Shown here one piece after another: positions 18,839 to 28,132 of a DNA stretch of 64,000 nucleotides. Made by a program: the position numbers and the translations under genes. Position 1 is the stretch's first letter; each line of letters starts with the position of its first letter. Origin of the DNA: Paenibacillus taiwanensis DSM 18679 (GTDB lineage: Bacteria > Bacillota > Bacilli > Paenibacillales > Paenibacillaceae); NCBI RefSeq assembly GCF_000425125.1, contig NZ_AULE01000024.1, positions 124,001 to 188,000 of the forward strand. The letters run 5' to 3'. The notes beneath the pieces were generated by a model. That model was not told where the DNA came from and searched no databases. It saw only the letters and a list, made by a program, of their open reading frames with translations.

Positions 18839-19657
18839 CTAGATTTCATAATAGAAGGCTAGATGGTCAAGAAATGTATCTGCTCTTAAACCGCGTCTCA
18901 AAGCTTCAAGCGCAATTGCATCCCCATACGCTACATTCCCGATATTGGCATTTACACCCGCGTTTTGTAATATAAACAACTGTTGGTTTTTGTGAGGTGC
19001 CTCCCACATCAACTTCTCAGGATAAGGGACAGCAGCTAAAATGTTACCGATTAATTCCCCATTACAATGGCCGTTGGAATCAAACACCCCAACGTTGATA
19101 CCTGACTCGCGGCCTTCGAGAGTCATCCATTGTGCGCCATGTGCCAGATCATCCAGCAGCGTTTCCGTAATGTCATCTATTTGAAACGGGTAATGTGCTA
19201 TCTTTTTTCCGTATTCGGTGCATACGGTATAACCTTCTTCCACAGCACGACAAATAAGCGACCTTCGTTCTGAACGAGAGAGCGTGATCGACCCGTCGGA
19301 AACCTCAATGACTGTGAAGCCTGTTTCTTTCATCATATGAAAAAAATCATCAACCATACCTTTTGCAACCGCAATTTCCAACAAGGTTCCGCCTGGCATA
19401 ATTTCCAATCCATACGATTTGGCCAGCATCGTCTTTGCACGTATGAAAGAGGGCGGCAGCAGGGCGGAAGTGCCAAATCCGAGTTTTAATATGTCAATAT
19501 GCTCATGTACACAAGCTAAATAATCTTCAAACGCCTGCAAGCCTAAGCCTTTGTCCATGACCATCGTATAACCGAATGTTCTGGGTCGAAGCAATCGTTC
19601 TCCGCTTGGGTCCGAAAGACCATTTGGCCATTTTGAGGTAGTTATTAATCGGTTCAT
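18839..19657 (-). CDS. comA: Phosphosulfolactate synthase (ComA/YitD family)
   Basis: Adds sulfite to phosphoenolpyruvate to make (R)-2-phospho-3-sulfolactate. The 272-residue TIM-barrel protein shows ComA features: TMVMDKGLG near the N-terminus, DILKLGFGTSAL, EIMPGGTLLE, VIEVSDGSI and ESGINVGVFD. The ATG at 19657 was chosen because AAAGGAG is 9 bases upstream; the longer frame from 19729 has no such site. Together with comB it makes sulfolactate, and no comC-like dehydrogenase is nearby, which supports sulfolactate as the end product rather than coenzyme M. A sigma-E or sigma-G promoter was looked for but not convincingly seen. Confidence 0.9.
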   Translation of the reverse strand: MNRLITTSKWPNGLSDPSGERLLRPRTFGYTMVMDKGLGLQAFEDYLACVHEHIDILKLGFGTSALLPPSFIRAKTMLAKSYGLEIMPGGTLLEIAVAKGMVDDFFHMMKETGFTVIEVSDGSITLSRSERRSLICRAVEEGYTVCTEYGKKIAHYPFQIDDITETLLDDLAHGAQWMTLEGRESGINVGVFDSNGHCNGELIGNILAAVPYPEKLMWEAPHKNQQLFILQNAGVNANIGNVAYGDAIALEALRRGLRADTFLDHLAFYYEI

Positions 19658-19852
19658 ATGCCGATTCTCCTTTGGATATGCTGCTTGACATAACATCTTG
19701 AAGCAATATATGCGTTTTATCCCTGACACGTGCCTAGTGGATGGACTTGCTGCTCTATTTTGAAGAGAGACGGCATATACATAAACCGAAGACTATGAAG
19801 CTGGTTAAGGTTGTTGACGAGTAGCTCCAGATTAAAGAAAGGAGGCGGCGGG

Positions 19853-20122
19853 GTGTCTTTTGACAAAATAGTGCTTAGTATGGCGGGCCTGCGATTCCTC
19901 TCTGGAAGTTTGGAACTGCTTGCTGCCGTTATTATGTTAAGGCTGAATGAACCGCACAAAGCACTGGCTGTTAATTCGATGTTGGCGTTAGTTGGGCCTA
20001 TCGTGTTAATTGCAACAACAACGATTGGCTTGATTGGAATTGCGGACAAGCTTTCTTGGGGCAAATTCGTGTGGATTACGATCGGTGTCACTTGTTTATT
20101 AGTTGGTGTTTTAAAAAAATAA
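19853..20122 (+). CDS. yqhV: YqhV family small membrane protein
   Basis: An 89-residue protein with three hydrophobic segments: one of about residues 5-27, then GPIVLIATTTIGLIGIA, then a C-terminal one ending VLKK. Its position just before spoIIIAA matches B. subtilis yqhV. The GTG at 19853 is supported by AAAGGAGG 7 bases upstream and gives MSFDKIVLSMAGLR; the upstream ATG at 19811 would run through that site. The function is unknown; the location suggests a sporulation context. Confidence 0.85.
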   Translation: MSFDKIVLSMAGLRFLSGSLELLAAVIMLRLNEPHKALAVNSMLALVGPIVLIATTTIGLIGIADKLSWGKFVWITIGVTCLLVGVLKK

Positions 20123-20181
20123 CTCTGCTAAGTAACGTGGAATTCACCAATAGGTTGCGAATGAAATGGTGACTCGTTGTC

Positions 20182-20208
20182 ATAATTGCACAATGTACTC
20201 CATACACA
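20182..20208 (+). promoter_or_regulatory. Sigma-E-type promoter of the spoIIIA operon
   Basis: ATA (20182-20184, within CATAATT) is followed by 16 bases and CATACACA at 20201-20208. This matches the mother-cell sigma-E pattern ATA-N16-CATACA well. It lies 67 bases before spoIIIAA, whose operon is a known sigma-E target in B. subtilis. Confidence 0.75.
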
Positions 20209-20274
20209 TCAGTGTAGATGGGCAAGCATTGGTCCGATGTGACGGAATGAATCAAGTGAGCGAGGAGGGATAAC

Positions 20275-21291
20275 ATGACTGCGCAAGATCGGACTAGCTG
20301 GTCTCTCGTACTGCCCCCAGAGCTTCGTTCGCTCATCATGCAGTTGCCCTCGCGGCTATTAAACGTAATGGAAGAAATCCGTATTCGTGAAGGCAGGCCG
20401 CTTGAGGTCAGTACGTGTGGAGAGTGCCACTTTGTGACGAATGTTGGGACGATAACGGAGCAGCCAATAGAAGCATATGCCCCGTCGAAGGAAGACTGCC
20501 ACCGTCTTCTGGATCTGTTAACTAATCATTCGTTATATACGATGGAGGAGCAGCTTAGGAGAGGGTATGTCACGATTGCGGGAGGGCATCGTGTCGGACT
20601 TTCAGGGCGAACGGTATTACATCAAGGAAAGGTAAGCCATCTGCGCGATATTTCGGGATTTAATGTAAGAATCGCTAGAGAAGTTAAAGGAACAGCGGCT
20701 TCGGTGATGCCATATGTACTCGATTTTAGAGCACAGTCTGTTTATCACACCCTGATTGTTTCGCCGCCACAGCATGGAAAGACTACGTTGCTGCGGGATG
20801 TAGCACGTTCAATTGCTTCTGGCATTTGGAACCACCCGGATGCTCGCTGGCAATCGCTAAAAGTTGGCATTGTGGACGAGCGGTCTGAAATTGCGGGATG
20901 TATCAAAGGAGTGCCAAGCTTTGATCTAGGTTTTCGCTGTGACGTATTAGATGGCTGTCCTAAAGCTGAGGGAATGATGATGTTGATCAGGTCTATGTCA
21001 CCGGATGTCATTGTCGTGGATGAATTCGGCCGTGAAGAGGACGTGTTTGCGATGCGAGAAGCGATCCATGCAGGTGTACGTGTTATTGCTTCTGCTCACG
21101 GGAGTGATGTAGAAGAATTGATACGCAGGCCAGGCATAGGAGAGCTGTTGGCAGAAGGGGTATTTTCACGAATTATACTGCTCAAGAGAAACAAGAAGGA
21201 GTGGACTAGGAAAATATACGATGACAAACGAAGAGCGTTGCTCATGCCTGAGTTGACCGCAATGGTGAAAGGCGGGGGTGGGCGTGTATAA
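20275..21291 (+). CDS. spoIIIAA: Stage III sporulation protein AA, secretion-type ATPase
   Basis: ATPase of the type II/IV secretion superfamily that powers the SpoIIIA-SpoIIQ channel between mother cell and forespore. The 338-residue protein has a Walker A-like PPQHGKTTLLRD near residue 163 and Walker B DVIVVDEFGRE near residue 245. It is cytoplasmic in the mother cell. The ATG at 20275 follows GAGGAGGG. It is the first gene of the eight-gene operon behind a sigma-E-like promoter and overlaps the start of spoIIIAB. Confidence 0.95.
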   Translation: MTAQDRTSWSLVLPPELRSLIMQLPSRLLNVMEEIRIREGRPLEVSTCGECHFVTNVGTITEQPIEAYAPSKEDCHRLLDLLTNHSLYTMEEQLRRGYVTIAGGHRVGLSGRTVLHQGKVSHLRDISGFNVRIAREVKGTAASVMPYVLDFRAQSVYHTLIVSPPQHGKTTLLRDVARSIASGIWNHPDARWQSLKVGIVDERSEIAGCIKGVPSFDLGFRCDVLDGCPKAEGMMMLIRSMSPDVIVVDEFGREEDVFAMREAIHAGVRVIASAHGSDVEELIRRPGIGELLAEGVFSRIILLKRNKKEWTRKIYDDKRRALLMPELTAMVKGGGGRV

Positions 21292-21808
21292 GCTTATTGG
21301 AACAGCAATCGTTATTGCGGCAGCCAGTGCCATCGGCTGGGTGCAGTCCGCTTCCTACGCGGCTAGACCAAGGCAGCTTAGACAATTAATTGTTGCATTG
21401 CAGCGGCTAGAGACGTCCATAGTATATGGTCATACTCCGCTAGATGATGCGTTTGAAGAACTGGGAACACAGTTGTCCATGCCGCTAAACAGCTTATTTG
21501 CTGTAGCTGCCTCTAACATGAAGCAGCGAGAGGCTCTTGTTTTAACTTCAAAAGAAGCATGGCATCAGGCATTAAAACGTGTAACACCTGAAACTGCACT
21601 GAAACATGCGGAAATTCGTGTGTTACATGATTTGGGAATGAGTCTTGGCATAAGTGATCGCGAGGATCAGCGGAACCATATCCGACATGCGATCAAAAGG
21701 CTGGAGCAGGAGGAAATAAACGCGCGGGAAGATTATATGCGGTATGGGACATTAAGTCGCAGTTTAGGCTTGTTAAGCGGGGTGTTAGTAGTCATTTTAA
21801 TATATTGA
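21284..21808 (+). CDS. spoIIIAB: Stage III sporulation protein AB
   Basis: A 174-residue mother-cell membrane protein with a hydrophobic segment at each end (N-terminal LIGTAIVIAAASAIGW, C-terminal LGLLSGVLVVILIY) and a helical cytoplasmic middle. This layout resembles GspF-like platform proteins, the role proposed for SpoIIIAB. The GTG at 21284 gives MYKLIG, as in relatives, and lies about 8 bases after AAAGGCGG; a GTG two codons earlier is possible. It overlaps the spoIIIAA stop, which suggests translational coupling. Confidence 0.93.
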   Translation: MYKLIGTAIVIAAASAIGWVQSASYAARPRQLRQLIVALQRLETSIVYGHTPLDDAFEELGTQLSMPLNSLFAVAASNMKQREALVLTSKEAWHQALKRVTPETALKHAEIRVLHDLGMSLGISDREDQRNHIRHAIKRLEQEEINAREDYMRYGTLSRSLGLLSGVLVVILIY

Positions 21809-21819
21809 GGTGCCTTCGG

Positions 21820-22023
21820 ATGAATGTGGATGTGAGCGCGATATTTCAGATTGCCGGGATCGGCATAATCATTGCCATGATTCATACCGTACTGAAGCAG
21901 ATGGGCAAAGAGGACATGGCTCACTGGGTAACTGTGATCGGGTTTGTAGTTGTATTATTTATGGTCGTGCGGCTGCTGGACAATTTGTTTCAAGAGATTA
22001 AGACCATTTTCTTGTTTCAGTAG
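21820..22023 (+). CDS. spoIIIAC: Stage III sporulation protein AC
   Basis: A 67-residue protein with two membrane segments (IAGIGIIIAMIHTVL and WVTVIGFVVVLFMVV), the usual size of SpoIIIAC. It is a small membrane component of the channel complex, related to the C-terminal part of SpoIIIAD. The ATG at 21820 has GAGGTG 7 bases upstream, while a longer frame from 21805 overlaps the spoIIIAB end without a site of its own. Confidence 0.93.
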   Translation: MNVDVSAIFQIAGIGIIIAMIHTVLKQMGKEDMAHWVTVIGFVVVLFMVVRLLDNLFQEIKTIFLFQ

Positions 22024-22034
22024 GTGACGCTTGT

Positions 22035-22424
22035 ATGGAAATTATTCAAATCGTCGGACTTGGTCTAATCGCAGCCATCCTTGTGCTTGTTGTGAAGGAG
22101 CAGAAGCCGATGTTTGCGTTTCTTATATCCGCATTTGCAGGCATTGTCATCTTCCTGTTCTTAATCGGCAAGATTGAGGCTGTTATTAAAGTGTTGGAGG
22201 ATCTTGCTAATCGTTCAGGTATTCAACCCGTATACTTAAAAACCATTTTAAAAATTATCGGGATTGCCTATATTGCAGAGTTTGGCGCACAAGTCGTTCG
22301 TGATGCTGGACAAGACGGTATTGCTGCTAAGATTGAGCTGGCAGGCAAGGTTCTCATTATGGTGATGGCCATCCCGATAATTAGTGTCATCATTGAGACT
22401 GTCATGAAGCTGCTTCCAGCATAA
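22035..22424 (+). CDS. spoIIIAD: Stage III sporulation protein AD
   Basis: A 129-residue membrane protein with four hydrophobic segments. The paired motif ILKIIGIAYIAEFGAQVVRDAG, centred near residue 80, is typical of SpoIIIAD. It is a membrane component of the mother-cell side of the feeding channel. It lies 11 bases after spoIIIAC. Confidence 0.93.
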   Translation: MEIIQIVGLGLIAAILVLVVKEQKPMFAFLISAFAGIVIFLFLIGKIEAVIKVLEDLANRSGIQPVYLKTILKIIGIAYIAEFGAQVVRDAGQDGIAAKIELAGKVLIMVMAIPIISVIIETVMKLLPA

Positions 22425-22444
22425 TTCAACACGTCAGGGGAGAG

Positions 22445-23701
22445 GTGAAGACCATCGGAAAAAGTCTATTTCATGCGAGTCGGGCGCGTGTCTTCATCGT
22501 ACTTCTTTTGAGTATGTGGCTTGCAGGTGTTAGCGTTGTATTAGCAGGTTCTGATGCTGCAAATGAACAGCTTTCAAATGAACAGCAGACGTCCGTTTCT
22601 TCTGCCCCTGCCGAAGCGTGGGTGAAGCAGCAAAGCAAGGAGCTCGGCACAGGTGAAGTAGAGGTGTATTGGAACACCTTGTTGGACAAGTATGGAGGTT
22701 TTTTTCCAAAAGAGTCTGTGCCTGATTTTGCTGATCTCATTTTGCCAGGGGGCGAGCAGCTTACGATTGGCAATACGTTTAAAGCACTAGGCAAATTTAT
22801 GCTGCAAGAAGTCGTTATGAACGGGAAATTGATTGTTACGATAGTTATTTTAGCTGTGTTCAGTATGGTGCTTGAGACGCTGCAAACCGCATTTGAACGA
22901 AATACAGTTAGTAAAATCGCCTACTCTATTTCCTATATGGTCATTATTATTTTAGCGATCAACAGTTTTCATGTAGCGATCGGATATGCAAAAGAGGCTA
23001 TATCAGGGATGATCGATTTTATGATGGCAATGGTTCCGTTGCTATTTACATTATTGGCATCGCTTGGAAATGTGGTTACGGTATCTGTACTTCATCCGCT
23101 AATTGTATTTATGATTCATTTGGTCGGAACGCTGATTTATGCGGTTGTATTTCCACTGTTGTTTTTCTCAGCCGTGCTGCACATTGTAAGCACGATGTCG
23201 GACAAGTATAAAGTAACACAACTGGCAAATTTGCTGCGGAACATTAGCGTTGGTTTGTTGGGCATTTTGTTAACTGTATTTTTAGGCGTCATTTCCGTAC
23301 AAGGGGTGACAAGTTCGGTGACAGATGGCGTAGCCTTACGCACAGCTAAATATATAACGGGCAACTTTGTTCCGGTTGTAGGGCGTGTATTCTCGGATGC
23401 AACAGATACGGTTATAACGGCCTCGCTGCTCGTCAAAAATGCGGTCGGTCTAACGGGTGTCATTATTCTTTTGTTTTTGTGCGCGTTTCCCGCATTAAAA
23501 ATATTAACGCTGGCACTCATTTATAATGTCTCAGCCGCTATTATGCAGCCATTAGGAGATAGCCCAGTCGTAGGCTGCTTAAAGACGGTTGGCAAAAGTA
23601 TGATCTATGTGTTTGCTGCTCTTGCAGCAGTCAGCTTAATGTTTTTTCTGGCAATTACGATCTTGTTAACAGCTGGAAATGTAACGGTCATGATGCGTTA
23701 G
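22445..23701 (+). CDS. spoIIIAE: Stage III sporulation protein AE
   Basis: A large polytopic protein (418 residues) with an N-terminal signal-like segment (about residues 14-35), an extracytoplasmic region, then about seven membrane segments to the C-terminus. SpoIIIAE is thought to form or organise the membrane part of the channel. The start is a GTG at 22445 right after GGGGAG; spacing is tight, but no better in-frame start precedes the signal sequence. It lies 20 bases after spoIIIAD. Confidence 0.93.
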   Translation: MKTIGKSLFHASRARVFIVLLLSMWLAGVSVVLAGSDAANEQLSNEQQTSVSSAPAEAWVKQQSKELGTGEVEVYWNTLLDKYGGFFPKESVPDFADLILPGGEQLTIGNTFKALGKFMLQEVVMNGKLIVTIVILAVFSMVLETLQTAFERNTVSKIAYSISYMVIIILAINSFHVAIGYAKEAISGMIDFMMAMVPLLFTLLASLGNVVTVSVLHPLIVFMIHLVGTLIYAVVFPLLFFSAVLHIVSTMSDKYKVTQLANLLRNISVGLLGILLTVFLGVISVQGVTSSVTDGVALRTAKYITGNFVPVVGRVFSDATDTVITASLLVKNAVGLTGVIILLFLCAFPALKILTLALIYNVSAAIMQPLGDSPVVGCLKTVGKSMIYVFAALAAVSLMFFLAITILLTAGNVTVMMR

Positions 23702-23712
23702 GAGGGATAGTC

Positions 23713-24510
23713 ATGACGTGGCTTAGCCAATGGCTAAAGGAAATCATTATGGTCATCCTGCTAGCGACCTTTATCGATTTGCTGCTGCCTAATCGGACGA
23801 TGCAGCGTTATGTCAAATTGATGATGAGTCTCATCATCTTACTCATCCTGCTCTCTCCGATTATGAAGCTTTTTGATGCGAACATTACGGATGAATTGGC
23901 ACAGCAATGGGATCGTGCATCTGCGGCAACGCCAGGCACTTACGCCTCATTGACGTCTATTCAGCGCGAAGCGAACCGGATTAAAGCGAGGCGTGACGAA
24001 CAGGTGATGTCCTATGCGGCTGCACAGTTGGAGACAAATATGAAGAAACAGTTAAACGATACTTTAGCCATATCGACTAATGGTCATTTAAGCGGGGGCG
24101 CTCAGTTGGAAGGGGCGGCTGCTGTTATCTCGCAGTCAAAACTATTATTCCAAGTTATTGCTGTGCAGGTGAAATTAACGAGTCGCCTAAATCAGGAGCA
24201 GCCAACAATCGACAGGATACACATTCAGATGAAGCCCGTGCGGAAATCAGAAATGGAACAACCAGCATTGCCAGTTATGGCCTCGACACAGGGGACAGTT
24301 CACGAGATTGAACCTGTCGAGTCTGTGTCGAAAATTGGCATACCACCCATTCATGCTCCTAGTAATACCCCGTTAGGGCAATTGGACAAAACTGCTGAAC
24401 CACTTCATATCAGTGAGGAACGCCAGGCGGTGGAAGCGTTCGTTAAACAACAAATGTCGCAGCAATGGGTCGTCAAGCCAGAACAAATCGAGGTCGAGTG
24501 GCAAGCGTAG
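23713..24510 (+). CDS. spoIIIAF: Stage III sporulation protein AF
   Basis: A 265-residue protein with two N-terminal membrane segments (about residues 9-27 and 37-55) and a long soluble region with a ring-building-motif-like fold in known homologues. It is longer than the B. subtilis protein because of a proline- and glutamate-rich insert in the C-terminal half. The final part (RQAVEAFVKQQMSQQWVVKPEQIEVEW) resembles the family end. GGAGGGA lies upstream of the ATG at 23713. Confidence 0.92.
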   Translation: MTWLSQWLKEIIMVILLATFIDLLLPNRTMQRYVKLMMSLIILLILLSPIMKLFDANITDELAQQWDRASAATPGTYASLTSIQREANRIKARRDEQVMSYAAAQLETNMKKQLNDTLAISTNGHLSGGAQLEGAAAVISQSKLLFQVIAVQVKLTSRLNQEQPTIDRIHIQMKPVRKSEMEQPALPVMASTQGTVHEIEPVESVSKIGIPPIHAPSNTPLGQLDKTAEPLHISEERQAVEAFVKQQMSQQWVVKPEQIEVEWQA

Positions 24511-24606
24511 TGATCTAAAAAGAGGAGCGAGTTTGCAATTTGCAGTCATAAATTTGAACAAGCAGCGTATAGGTGAAATGAGGACAAGTAAACGAAAGTC
24601 CATCAC

Positions 24607-25290
24607 GTGAAAGGGCGGTTGAGTGCATTGGCGAAATGGCTACAGAAAATAGAATCCTTACTTGGCAGTGGATCGAACGGGTCCAAAAAGGTGCATACGT
24701 TTCGCTTGCTGTTGCTGTTTGGTCTAATTGGCGCCGCGCTTGTCTTGTTCAGCTCGTTTCGCTCTTTCGAAGGGGCAGGCAGTTGGCTCAAGGGTAATGT
24801 TGGCAGGGAACCGCCGACGGCGGGAGCCTTTCAAGCTGCTGACGATCAGTCAAGTGAGTTGACGCCTACACCCGGCAACGTCTTTGATTCGATCGAGAAG
24901 TCCTTCGAAACTAAAATCCGATCTATTCTGGAGGAGATTGTTGGGGTGGGGCAGGTTGAAGTGTTGGTGACGATCGATTCAACAGAAGAGATGGTTATCC
25001 AGCGCAACAATAAAGATAGCCAGCAGATAACGGAGGAGACCGATGCGAACGGGGGCAAGCGTCACACGACTCAATATTCGCGTGATGGAGAAATTGTAAT
25101 GACGGAGCAGTCGAACAGCCATAGTCCAATCGTAACAAAACGGATCAAGCCCAAGGTGAGAGGAGTCGTCGTTGTTGCGAAAGGCGCAGAAAATGCAGTC
25201 GTCAAACAATTAATAGTGGATGCGGTGGAAAAAGGATTAAATGTCCCGTCTTATCGAATCTCGGTTGTGCCGCGAAAAGTGGCGGAATAA
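24607..25290 (+). CDS. spoIIIAG: Stage III sporulation protein AG
   Basis: A bitopic protein (227 residues) with one membrane segment at about residues 36-54 and an extracytoplasmic domain that in B. subtilis forms a large ring in the intermembrane space. The motif VGQVEVLVTIDSTEEMVIQ and the C-terminal VSYRISVVP-type strand are typical. The start is uncertain: GTG 24607 has no good ribosome site, whereas TTG 24628 lies 9 bases after AAGGGCGG. A 97-base gap before it holds a short open frame whose TGA overlaps the GTG. Confidence 0.92.
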   Translation: MKGRLSALAKWLQKIESLLGSGSNGSKKVHTFRLLLLFGLIGAALVLFSSFRSFEGAGSWLKGNVGREPPTAGAFQAADDQSSELTPTPGNVFDSIEKSFETKIRSILEEIVGVGQVEVLVTIDSTEEMVIQRNNKDSQQITEETDANGGKRHTTQYSRDGEIVMTEQSNSHSPIVTKRIKPKVRGVVVVAKGAENAVVKQLIVDAVEKGLNVPSYRISVVPRKVAE

Positions 25291-25320
25291 AGCAGTGAAT
25301 TGCAAAGGAGGCCTTTTCTA

Positions 25321-26070
25321 ATGAATACGAAGAGACAAACAATTTGGTTAGTATCCATGCTAAGTTTGATGGTTGTGTTATCCGCCTATTACTTGTTTAC
25401 AGAGGATACAACGAGTAAACAAGCGGCAACTGGCACACAAGGCGAGCAAGTGATTAAAGGAAACGCTACTGAAGTGGGTCAGCTGCCAACCGTACAAATT
25501 ACGGAAGTATCAGCTGGCGATAGCGGCGCAGTGGGCAAGGAGCAGGCAAATGCAGACGAAAAGAAAAGTCCAGAGCCTGTTGCAAATAATAATACGGGTC
25601 AACAACCACAAGGAAACACAGCTGCACCAACGGAGTCAAGTAAGTCAGTAGCAGGCAAGGAACAAGCCAAAACAGATGAAGATGTGCTCAATGAAGCAGT
25701 TGCGGGCGGTGTAACGAAACGAAGCCTGATCGAAGAGAAGCAAATGGAAAGAAATGAGCAATATCAACAAAATATAGAGCGTTTGCTCGGCATTATTAAC
25801 GATACAACTAATATTTCTGGAGATAAACTAACAAAAGCGTATGATGAAATGCATCAGCTTGATGAGCGTGAGCAAAAAATTACAAACCTGGAAACTGAGC
25901 TACAAAAAGAATATGACAACGCCGTCATTACTCAGGATAATGATCGCTACAAAGTGGTTGTACAGAGCGCCAAGCTGGAAGTGAAGCAGGCCGTTGATAT
26001 TATGGATAAATTAATTAAGGAATTAAATGTAACTCAAGACAAAATAAGTGTTCAGTATGTGTCTGAATAA
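25321..26070 (+). CDS. spoIIIAH: Stage III sporulation protein AH
   Basis: A 249-residue bitopic protein with one N-terminal membrane segment (IWLVSMLSLMVVLSAYYLF), a low-complexity linker rich in A, T, E and Q, and a C-terminal YscJ/FliF-like domain from about residue 130 that binds forespore SpoIIQ across the septum. The linker is longer than in B. subtilis. The ATG at 25321 was chosen because AAAGGAGG is 9 bases upstream; a TTG at 25300 precedes that site. It is the last gene of the operon and a terminator follows. Confidence 0.93.
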   Translation: MNTKRQTIWLVSMLSLMVVLSAYYLFTEDTTSKQAATGTQGEQVIKGNATEVGQLPTVQITEVSAGDSGAVGKEQANADEKKSPEPVANNNTGQQPQGNTAAPTESSKSVAGKEQAKTDEDVLNEAVAGGVTKRSLIEEKQMERNEQYQQNIERLLGIINDTTNISGDKLTKAYDEMHQLDEREQKITNLETELQKEYDNAVITQDNDRYKVVVQSAKLEVKQAVDIMDKLIKELNVTQDKISVQYVSE

Positions 26071-26106
26071 TGGGATAACATATACCTAATATACAAAGGT
26101 TGGCAA

Positions 26107-26134
26107 AGCCCAGTTCCAAACTGGGCTCTTTCTA
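26107..26134 (+). terminator. Rho-independent terminator after spoIIIAH
   Basis: AGCCCAGTT (26107-26115) pairs with AACTGGGCT (26119-26127) around a 3-base loop, followed by a T-rich tract. Confidence 0.9.
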
Positions 26135-26147
26135 TTTATTGAGGTTG

Positions 26148-26156
26148 TGATATAAT
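26148..26156 (+). promoter_or_regulatory. Extended -10 promoter for accBC
   Basis: TG (26148-26149), one base, then TATAAT (26151-26156) form an extended -10 element just after the spoIIIA terminator. No good -35 is visible. No FapR-like operator was recognised. Confidence 0.55.
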
Positions 26157-26226
26157 ACATACGTCTATGTAGATTGTCTATATGTAAAGTCCTTACGGAT
26201 ACATACTTTCACGAGGAGTGAATGAA

Positions 26227-26721
26227 TTGTTCAAAATTAGTGAGATTAAAGAGCTGATTAAATTGTTGGACCAAACTTCGGTCCATGAGCTCGAAGTAGA
26301 AAACGAAGGCTTTCGCCTATCCATTCGTAAGCCGGGCAAGACAGAGGTTGTAACTGTTCAAACGGCACCAACGACACATACATATACGCCAGTCCCAGCA
26401 AGTACTCCAGTAACTGCGGCAGCTGAGGCACCTGTAGTTGCTCCAGCAACAAGTACAGATGCTGCATCAGCTCATGCAGGACTCCACAAGATCGTATCCC
26501 CTATGGTAGGTACGTTTTATGCCTCGCCGTCTCCAGAAGCAAGTGCTTTTGTGAAGACGGGAGACCGGGTGAACGAGCGTTCCGTTGTTTGTATTCTTGA
26601 AGCGATGAAGTTGATGAACGAGCTTGAAGCGGAAGTATCGGGCGAGATCGTACAAATTCTGGTCGAGAACGGACAACTTGTAGAATACGGACAACCACTG
26701 TTCTTGGTAAAGCCTGAGTAA
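26227..26721 (+). CDS. accB: Biotin carboxyl carrier protein of acetyl-CoA carboxylase
   Basis: Carries biotin between the carboxylase and transcarboxylase halves of acetyl-CoA carboxylase, the first step of fatty acid synthesis. The 164-residue product has an N-terminal helical part, an Ala/Pro/Thr-rich flexible linker (about residues 45-85) and the biotinyl domain with EAMKLMNE, in which lysine 128 takes biotin. The TTG at 26227 gives [10 protein letters not shown], as in relatives, and lies 8 bases after GAGGAG; the GTG at 26218 overlaps that site. It is followed by accC 46 bases on. Confidence 0.95.
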   Translation: MFKISEIKELIKLLDQTSVHELEVENEGFRLSIRKPGKTEVVTVQTAPTTHTYTPVPASTPVTAAAEAPVVAPATSTDAASAHAGLHKIVSPMVGTFYASPSPEASAFVKTGDRVNERSVVCILEAMKLMNELEAEVSGEIVQILVENGQLVEYGQPLFLVKPE

Positions 26722-26767
26722 ATAAGGCTGAGTAGTTAATTCGGATAAACCAAGAGGAGGTTGAACG

Positions 26768-28111
26768 ATGAAGTTTCAGAAAGTGCTCGTCGCGAACCGC
26801 GGAGAAATCGCCGTACGTATTATTCGCGCGTGCCGTGAACTAGGAATTGCAACTGTAGCTGTTTACTCGGAAGCGGACCGTGACGCCCTTCATGTTCGTC
26901 TGGCGGATGAAGCCTACTGTATTGGACCAACGGCGTCCAAGGACAGCTACTTGAATTTTACGAACTTGATGAGTGTGGCTACATTGACAGAGTGTGACGC
27001 CGTACATCCGGGTTATGGTTTTTTGGCGGAAAATGCTGACTTTGCCGAGATTTGCAGCTCATGCGGTATTACATTTATAGGCCCATCAGCTGATGCCATT
27101 GAGCGTATGGGTGACAAGGCCGTTGCCAAGCAGACGATGAAGGATGCGGGCGTACCGGTAATTCCGGGTTCTGACGGACTTGTTGAGGATATTGAAGATG
27201 CCCTTATGATTGCGCGTGATATCGGCTATCCGGTCATCATTAAAGCAACAGCAGGTGGTGGCGGCAAGGGCATTCGGATTGCCGAAGATGAATCATCACT
27301 GCTGAAACAGATGAAGACCGCTCAGCAAGAAGCGGAGAAAGCGTTTGGCAATGCGGGCGTCTATCTGGAGAAGTTCTTGACTGGTATGAAGCATGTCGAG
27401 ATCCAGATCATAGCTGACAAGCATGGAAATGTTGTTCATTTGGGAGAGCGGGATTGCTCGGTCCAACGCCGCAGACAGAAACTTGTGGAAGAGGCGCCAT
27501 GTCCTGTGCTGAGTGAGGAAACACGTAATCTTATGGGTGATGCTGCGGTTCGTGCTGCGCTAGCCGTTAATTACTCAGGAGCCGGTACACTTGAGTTTTT
27601 GCTTTCACCAGACGGTCATTTCTACTTTATGGAAATGAATACCCGTATACAAGTTGAACATCCGGTTACAGAGATGGTTACTGGTGTAGATATTATTAAA
27701 GAAATGATCATGGTCGCGCAAGGCGAACAGCTTTCAGTCAGACAGGATGAGATCACGATTAACGGGTGGGCGATCGAGTGCCGCATTAATGCGGAGGATC
27801 CGGATCGCAACTTTATGCCATCTCCAGGGCAGATTACGTTTTATTTGCCAGCCGGAGGCATCGGTGTTCGTGTGGATAGTGCTGCTTTCCAAGGATATAC
27901 AATCTCTCCGTTCTACGACTCTATGATTGCCAAGCTTATCGTGTGGGCGCCAACAAGGCAGGAAGCGATTGAGCGCATGAAACGAGCTCTGGCAGAATTT
28001 GCTATCGAAGGTATTTATACAACGATTCCATTCCATATGCGATTGTTGCAGCACCCGACTTTCATTCGTGGCGATTTTGACATCAAGTTTCTGGAGGAAA
28101 ATGAGGTATAA
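26768..28111 (+). CDS. accC: Biotin carboxylase subunit of acetyl-CoA carboxylase
   Basis: ATP-grasp enzyme that carboxylates the biotin on AccB with bicarbonate. It has 447 residues, the normal length. Visible features are the N-terminal [29 protein letters not shown], the glycine-rich ATP lid [12 protein letters not shown], the catalytic [14 protein letters not shown] and the C-terminal [10 protein letters not shown]-like strand (here [10 protein letters not shown]). AGAGGAGG precedes the ATG at 26768. It is co-transcribed with accB. Confidence 0.97.
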   Translation: MKFQKVLVANRGEIAVRIIRACRELGIATVAVYSEADRDALHVRLADEAYCIGPTASKDSYLNFTNLMSVATLTECDAVHPGYGFLAENADFAEICSSCGITFIGPSADAIERMGDKAVAKQTMKDAGVPVIPGSDGLVEDIEDALMIARDIGYPVIIKATAGGGGKGIRIAEDESSLLKQMKTAQQEAEKAFGNAGVYLEKFLTGMKHVEIQIIADKHGNVVHLGERDCSVQRRRQKLVEEAPCPVLSEETRNLMGDAAVRAALAVNYSGAGTLEFLLSPDGHFYFMEMNTRIQVEHPVTEMVTGVDIIKEMIMVAQGEQLSVRQDEITINGWAIECRINAEDPDRNFMPSPGQITFYLPAGGIGVRVDSAAFQGYTISPFYDSMIAKLIVWAPTRQEAIERMKRALAEFAIEGIYTTIPFHMRLLQHPTFIRGDFDIKFLEENEV

Positions 28112-28132
28112 TGGTTTACACCGATAAGTTGT

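Noticed and set aside
24413-24610. Frame overlapping the end of spoIIIAF as a 65-residue gene
   Set aside because: Its first half lies inside spoIIIAF without a ribosome site; only the last 25 codons after AAGAGGAG are worth noting and are listed as a finding.
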